From assembly GCA_946885925.1 (NCBI GenBank), contig CAMPHP010000206.1, positions 1 through 6,247 of the forward strand: a stretch of DNA of 6,247 nucleotides, in the 5' to 3' direction. Position 1 is the first letter of the stretch, and the number at the start of each line of letters is the position of its first letter. Both the position numbers and the translations under genes were made by a program. This DNA comes from an uncultured Litorilinea sp. GTDB lineage: Bacteria > Chloroflexota > Anaerolineae > Caldilineales > Caldilineaceae. Of this stretch, positions 3,301-6,247 are shown in pieces. Below the pieces are notes generated by a model that did no database searches, was not told the DNA's origin, and saw nothing but the letters and a program-made list of their open reading frames with translations.

Positions 3301-5559
3301 TCAATTCTCGTCCGGCATTTCCCCGCGCGGGATCTCGAACCAGAAAACCGCGCCACCCTCTGGTCGATCCTCAATGCCGACCCGCCCGCCGTGGGCTTCA
3401 ATGGTCGTCTTAACGACATGGAGACCAATGCCCGTGCCATATACGTCTTGGTTGCGGCTACTCACCGGGTTCACTTGGGTAGAGTCCAAACGCACAAAGC
3501 GGCGAAAGAGGTTGACCCGCTCCGCAGCGGGAATGCCGGGGCCGCGATCAGCAACCATCACCCGGTAAAGCGCATCTCCATTCTGCCTCCTCGCAACGAC
3601 CTCGCTACCCGCGCCGTTGCTTGATCCGTTCTCTGCCCCCTTGCCAGCGACTTCAATCGTAATATCAATCGCCTCACCGATGGGTGTATATTTACTGGCA
3701 TTGGCAAGCAGGTTGACCAGTACCTGGGTCAAGCGCATGCGGTCAGCCCAGATTTTTTCCAGACGGGCGGGTTCTGTGACCGAAATCGTTTGGCCGCGAC
3801 GTTCGAGCATTGGCTGTACCAACCTCAGCGCCCCCGTAATCGCCTCATTGAGCGTCATCGAACGGCGCTGCAGCCGGAATTGACCTGCCTCTATCGTGCT
3901 GCCTTCTAACAGGTTGTCGATGAGCGTTTGCAGCTCCAACAAGCTCAGATGAATCGGCTTGAGCAGTGCCCGCATCTCGGCTCCCGACATATCCTGGCTT
4001 TCGTCCATGAGCAATTCTATGCTGGCGTTGAGCGTGCTCAAGGGTGTGCGAAACTCATGCGAAATGTTGGCGAGGAAATAGCCGCGCAGATGGTGCATCG
4101 CCTCTTCTTCGGTCACATCGCGCAGTACCAACGCCCGTTCCTCATTAAAGCCTACGTCCGCTCCGGGGCGAGGTCCGCGCACGCTGGTCACTTCCAGCAC
4201 AGTCGATTTCCCCCCCGATGTCAGCACCGTCAGACGCCGTCGTTGACCCGCCAGCGGCAGCGCACTTAAGAGCGTAGGCTCGTGGCTTTCGAGCGGAGGC
4301 AGCACGTGATCCAGCAACTTGCCGCGCGCCTCCTCCGGGGGCCAGCCAGTGATCAAGGCAGCGCCTTGATTCCAAAAGGTAATCCTGCCGCCACTATTGA
4401 TGATGATGACCCCTTCCACCAAGGAGTGGACTAAGTTGTCCAGCCGGTCGCGCGCTGCTGCGCGATCACTCAGTGCCTGGACAACAGAGGCTTGGCTGCG
4501 CTGGAGCGCCGCGGCCAAGGTCTGTACTTCCACAGGCCCGTCAAAGTCAGGAATGGTTGTTTCAAATTCGCCTTGACTGATACGCTCCGCCACGCCGGTC
4601 AAGGATGCCAGTGGCGATGTAATACGCCGGATTGACCATGCGCCCAGCGTCGCACCCAGTAGCGCCACCAGCATGGTAGAAGTCAACAAGATCCCCATTA
4701 CCCGGTTGCGCGTGGCAAAGAGTTCGTCGGCTGGCAGCAAAATCTCCGAATAGAAAACAACTCGATGATCAGGATTCACGAGCGGCGCTATCGATTGAAA
4801 ATGATAGTGGCTATCCACTTCGACTGTCGGCAGTGATCTTGCAAGCTCTGTGGCAAGCTCCGATACAAGCCTGGGGCGTGGCGTAGCAGACTGGGCAGGC
4901 AAGGGTGTAATCGTCTGCAACCAATTGGGCGCGTCCAGACTGCTCACCAAACGCGTGCCCCCAAGCCCAACCAACGTCTGCTGTACCCCTGTCTCCGCAG
5001 CCAATTGCGTCAAAAAGGGCGCATCCAGCCAGATACCAGCCAAGACAAAGTCTTGCCTCTCGCTCCCGTTCTCCCCACCTATTTGTACCAGCAGCGGACG
5101 CCGGACGATCAGGGCTGGCTGTCCGTCTACCCACAAAAAGCCCTCACTGTTAGGACAGCGTGCTACCGTCGATGATCCAGCTAGAAAGCTCCCATCAGCG
5201 GCGCAGAGCAGCAGCAAATCCAGCCCGATCTGCGCTTGAAAGTCGCTGATATAGGCATTTAGCGCCTGATTGGTGGCTGGGTCATTCTGTACAGACAACA
5301 AGGTCGCAAGCGAAGGCCGTTCGGCAAAAAGCAGCGCAATGTTAGACAGCCTGTGCTGTTCTGTCTGCAAGAGGGCCAGCGTGGACTGTTGTGCATCGCG
5401 CAAGTGCGATGCCACTTGCTCATTGAGTTGCAGATCGGTCAGCCAATAGGCAGGAACGCCAGCAGTCAGCGTTGTGGCAATGATCAGCAACGAGAGGCCA
5501 ATGGCAAGCTGGGTTGAATAGGTTTGCAGGTATCCCCGGAGTCGCCTCCGAAATTGCAT
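3301..5559 (-). CDS. Membrane sensor histidine kinase (HAMP-PAS-HisKA-HATPase)
   Basis: This 752-residue kinase starts inside with a basic stretch, then a transmembrane helix (about 17-38), an extracytoplasmic sensor region of some 245 residues (39-285; Cache/CHASE-like in size, ligand unknown) and a second membrane helix (287-308). A HAMP domain (309-362), a PAS domain (371-480; LVEGVIIINSGGRITFWNQGA) and the HisKA dimerisation domain follow, with phospho-acceptor H501 in ISHEFRTPL. The catalytic domain has the N box (N616 and N620 in VNLLANASKYTP), the G1 box DRGPGIP (671-677), the F box (LFRRFVRL) and the G2 box GTGIGL (708-713). A Gly/Ser/Asn-rich insert (about 638-661) lies between N and G1 boxes. 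All catalytic motifs are intact. It should phosphorylate the response regulator encoded 33 bp downstream. The ribosome site is weak (GGGA about 12 bases upstream), but no alternative start is available before an in-frame stop. Confidence 0.97.
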   Translation of the reverse strand: MQFRRRLRGYLQTYSTQLAIGLSLLIIATTLTAGVPAYWLTDLQLNEQVASHLRDAQQSTLALLQTEQHRLSNIALLFAERPSLATLLSVQNDPATNQALNAYISDFQAQIGLDLLLLCAADGSFLAGSSTVARCPNSEGFLWVDGQPALIVRRPLLVQIGGENGSERQDFVLAGIWLDAPFLTQLAAETGVQQTLVGLGGTRLVSSLDAPNWLQTITPLPAQSATPRPRLVSELATELARSLPTVEVDSHYHFQSIAPLVNPDHRVVFYSEILLPADELFATRNRVMGILLTSTMLVALLGATLGAWSIRRITSPLASLTGVAERISQGEFETTIPDFDGPVEVQTLAAALQRSQASVVQALSDRAAARDRLDNLVHSLVEGVIIINSGGRITFWNQGAALITGWPPEEARGKLLDHVLPPLESHEPTLLSALPLAGQRRRLTVLTSGGKSTVLEVTSVRGPRPGADVGFNEERALVLRDVTEEEAMHHLRGYFLANISHEFRTPLSTLNASIELLMDESQDMSGAEMRALLKPIHLSLLELQTLIDNLLEGSTIEAGQFRLQRRSMTLNEAITGALRLVQPMLERRGQTISVTEPARLEKIWADRMRLTQVLVNLLANASKYTPIGEAIDITIEVAGKGAENGSSNGAGSEVVARRQNGDALYRVMVADRGPGIPAAERVNLFRRFVRLDSTQVNPVSSRNQDVYGTGIGLHVVKTTIEAHGGRVGIEDRPEGGAVFWFEIPRGEMPDEN

Positions 5560-5579
5560 AAAACGTGTCTTTCCCTATA

Positions 5580-5611
5580 TAGGTTATTCGTGCAGTAGGT
5601 TATTCGTGCAG
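5580..5611. repeat. 16-bp perfect tandem duplication in the kinase leader
   Basis: TAGGTTATTCGTGCAG is present twice head to tail (5580-5595 and 5596-5611), about 20 bp upstream of the kinase start. Inverted copies of the half-site, ACCTAA and AACCTA, follow at 5625-5636. Tandem direct repeats are the usual binding form of OmpR/PhoB regulators, though they usually have 10-11 bp period. It may be an autoregulatory site or a slippage duplication. Confidence 0.85.
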
Positions 5612-5667
5612 AGAGTCTCCTCTTACCTAAAACCTACCCTTTCCAACATCACATTTTTTCTATCCAT

Positions 5668-5696
5668 ACGCTACGATTGTGGGGCGCAACTGTCAA
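5668..5696 (-). promoter_or_regulatory. Candidate promoter of the two-component operon
   Basis: On the minus strand TTGACA (5696-5691) is a perfect -35 box with a weak TAGCGT (5673-5668) 17 bp on. A transcript starting near 5661 would have a leader of about 100 nt containing the 16-bp tandem repeat. The poor -10 suggests activator dependence or that the true -10 is elsewhere. Confidence 0.4.
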
Positions 5697-5888
5697 GTTA
5701 TTCTAATCCGTGACAATCGCTCGCCAGCCTGTTTGAGCATATAAAGCTCGTTCACGAAACGATTTCTATAGTTCGTTTTCCAAACTGTTACTGTTTTGTG
5801 ACCATTCTGCGACTTCGTTTATGACGACGCTTGCGTATTGTATAGAATAGTCTTGAATCTGGAACCTGCCGTGCGGACTGTGCTATCA
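5697..5888. other. Divergent intergenic region with small dyads
   Basis: This AT-rich stretch separates the kinase operon from the plus-strand gene. It holds GAGC-ATATAAA-GCTC (5735-5749) and AACGA (5758-5762) with TCGTT (5773-5777), either of which could be an operator. A TAGAAT box (5843-5848) could be the -10 of the plus-strand gene, with only a poor -35 upstream. No gene is supported here. Confidence 0.4.
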
Positions 5889-6247
5889 ATGACCCCATTC
5901 TTGGATTTGCGCCATATCGCCATCGACCTTGCCCTTGTGCAGCACTTACCGCCGGGACTGGCTCGTTATTATGAAGCAATCCCTATCGCTCGTGAAGGCG
6001 GCCAGGTGACCGTCGCTATGTCTCACCCGGAAAATGTCACCGCACTGGGTGTGCTGACTCAACTCTTTCGAGCCGAGATCGTCCCCATCCGTACCAATAG
6101 TACTGCCTTACGCGCGCTCCTAGAGCAACTTTACCTGCGCGCGCCAGCACAGCCCCGCGGCCTGTTGGCTTGGCTCTCTGCTGACCGCCAACCTGCCTGG
6201 GCCGCGCTGTTGACGACTATGGGATTGGCAAGTGGGGGATTGGCAAG
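5889..6247 (+). CDS. Protein with GspE/MshE-type N-terminal (MshEN/T2SSE_N) domain, cut at window end
   Basis: The frame is open from ATG 5889 to the window edge (119 codons). Residues about 10-85 fit the N-terminal domain of type II secretion/type IV pilus assembly ATPases: DLALVQHLPPGLARYYEAIPI, then the strand GGQVTVAMSHPENVTALGVLTQLF, then EIVPIRTNSTALRALLEQLY. In MshE this domain binds cyclic di-GMP; whether this copy does is not visible. After residue 90 the sequence becomes Trp/Ala/Leu-rich and ends in a short GLASG repeat, so it need not continue as a pilus ATPase. In filamentous Chloroflexota similar domains are joined to other modules. No good ribosome site precedes ATG 5889; GTG 5871, with GGA about seven bases upstream, is an alternative in-frame start. 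Confidence 0.65.
   Translation, partial: MTPFLDLRHIAIDLALVQHLPPGLARYYEAIPIAREGGQVTVAMSHPENVTALGVLTQLFRAEIVPIRTNSTALRALLEQLYLRAPAQPRGLLAWLSADRQPAWAALLTTMGLASGGLA
6221..6247 (+). repeat. In-frame 15-bp repeat at the window edge
   Basis: GGGATTGGCAAG appears at 6221-6232 and 6236-6247, so the period is 15 bp and encodes a GLASG-type unit. It continues to the last base, so the number of copies cannot be seen. It may be the beginning of a coding tandem repeat or a single duplication. Confidence 0.6.

Noticed and set aside
1894..5749. Shared 10-mer TATAAAGCTC near 1899 and near 5740
   Set aside because: About twenty 10-mer coincidences are expected by chance in a window of this size.

Overview
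The window looks like part of a bacterial chromosome or large replicon, most likely from the Chloroflexota. That guess rests on mid-50s GC by eye, the style of the sensor kinase, and a gene opening with a GspE/MshE-type N-terminal domain. It is an inference from protein style, not a search result. Most coding is on the minus strand.

Left part (1-2271) resembles a replication-control module. A minus-strand gene (1050 down to the left edge, incomplete) encodes a winged-helix replication-initiator-like protein. Its linker-coding stretch holds three copies of the 13-bp palindrome TGACAAWTTGTCA at 21-22 bp spacing, next to an AT-rich, C-free tract. This is the layout of origins embedded in initiator genes, such as the lambda O gene. 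Upstream of the gene, on the plus strand, is a candidate ~150-nt RNA with its own promoter and a near-ideal intrinsic terminator; it is antisense to the initiator's leader if that leader extends far enough. Further right is an array of nine exact-period 11-bp repeats (plus a degenerate tenth), then a second short plus-strand transcription unit with a consensus -35 box and a terminator. Last comes a minus-strand ribbon-helix-helix regulator with its own strong promoter and no visible toxin partner.

Middle and right (2578-5559) is a minus-strand two-component operon: a 752-residue membrane sensor kinase (periplasmic/extracellular sensor, HAMP, PAS, HisKA, HATPase) followed 33 bp later by an OmpR/PhoB-type response regulator. 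Small perfect tandem duplications flank it: 16 bp x2 in the kinase leader and 13 bp x2 just past the regulator stop.

Right edge (5889-6247, plus strand) is the start of a protein with an MshEN/T2SSE N-terminal domain, divergent from the kinase gene and cut by the window end.

The main interest is the combination of an initiator-like gene, an internal iteron/AT-rich site, an upstream 11-bp phased array and two small plus-strand RNA units. Together they could form an undescribed replicon or integrated element. The function of each non-coding element is inferred from architecture only.
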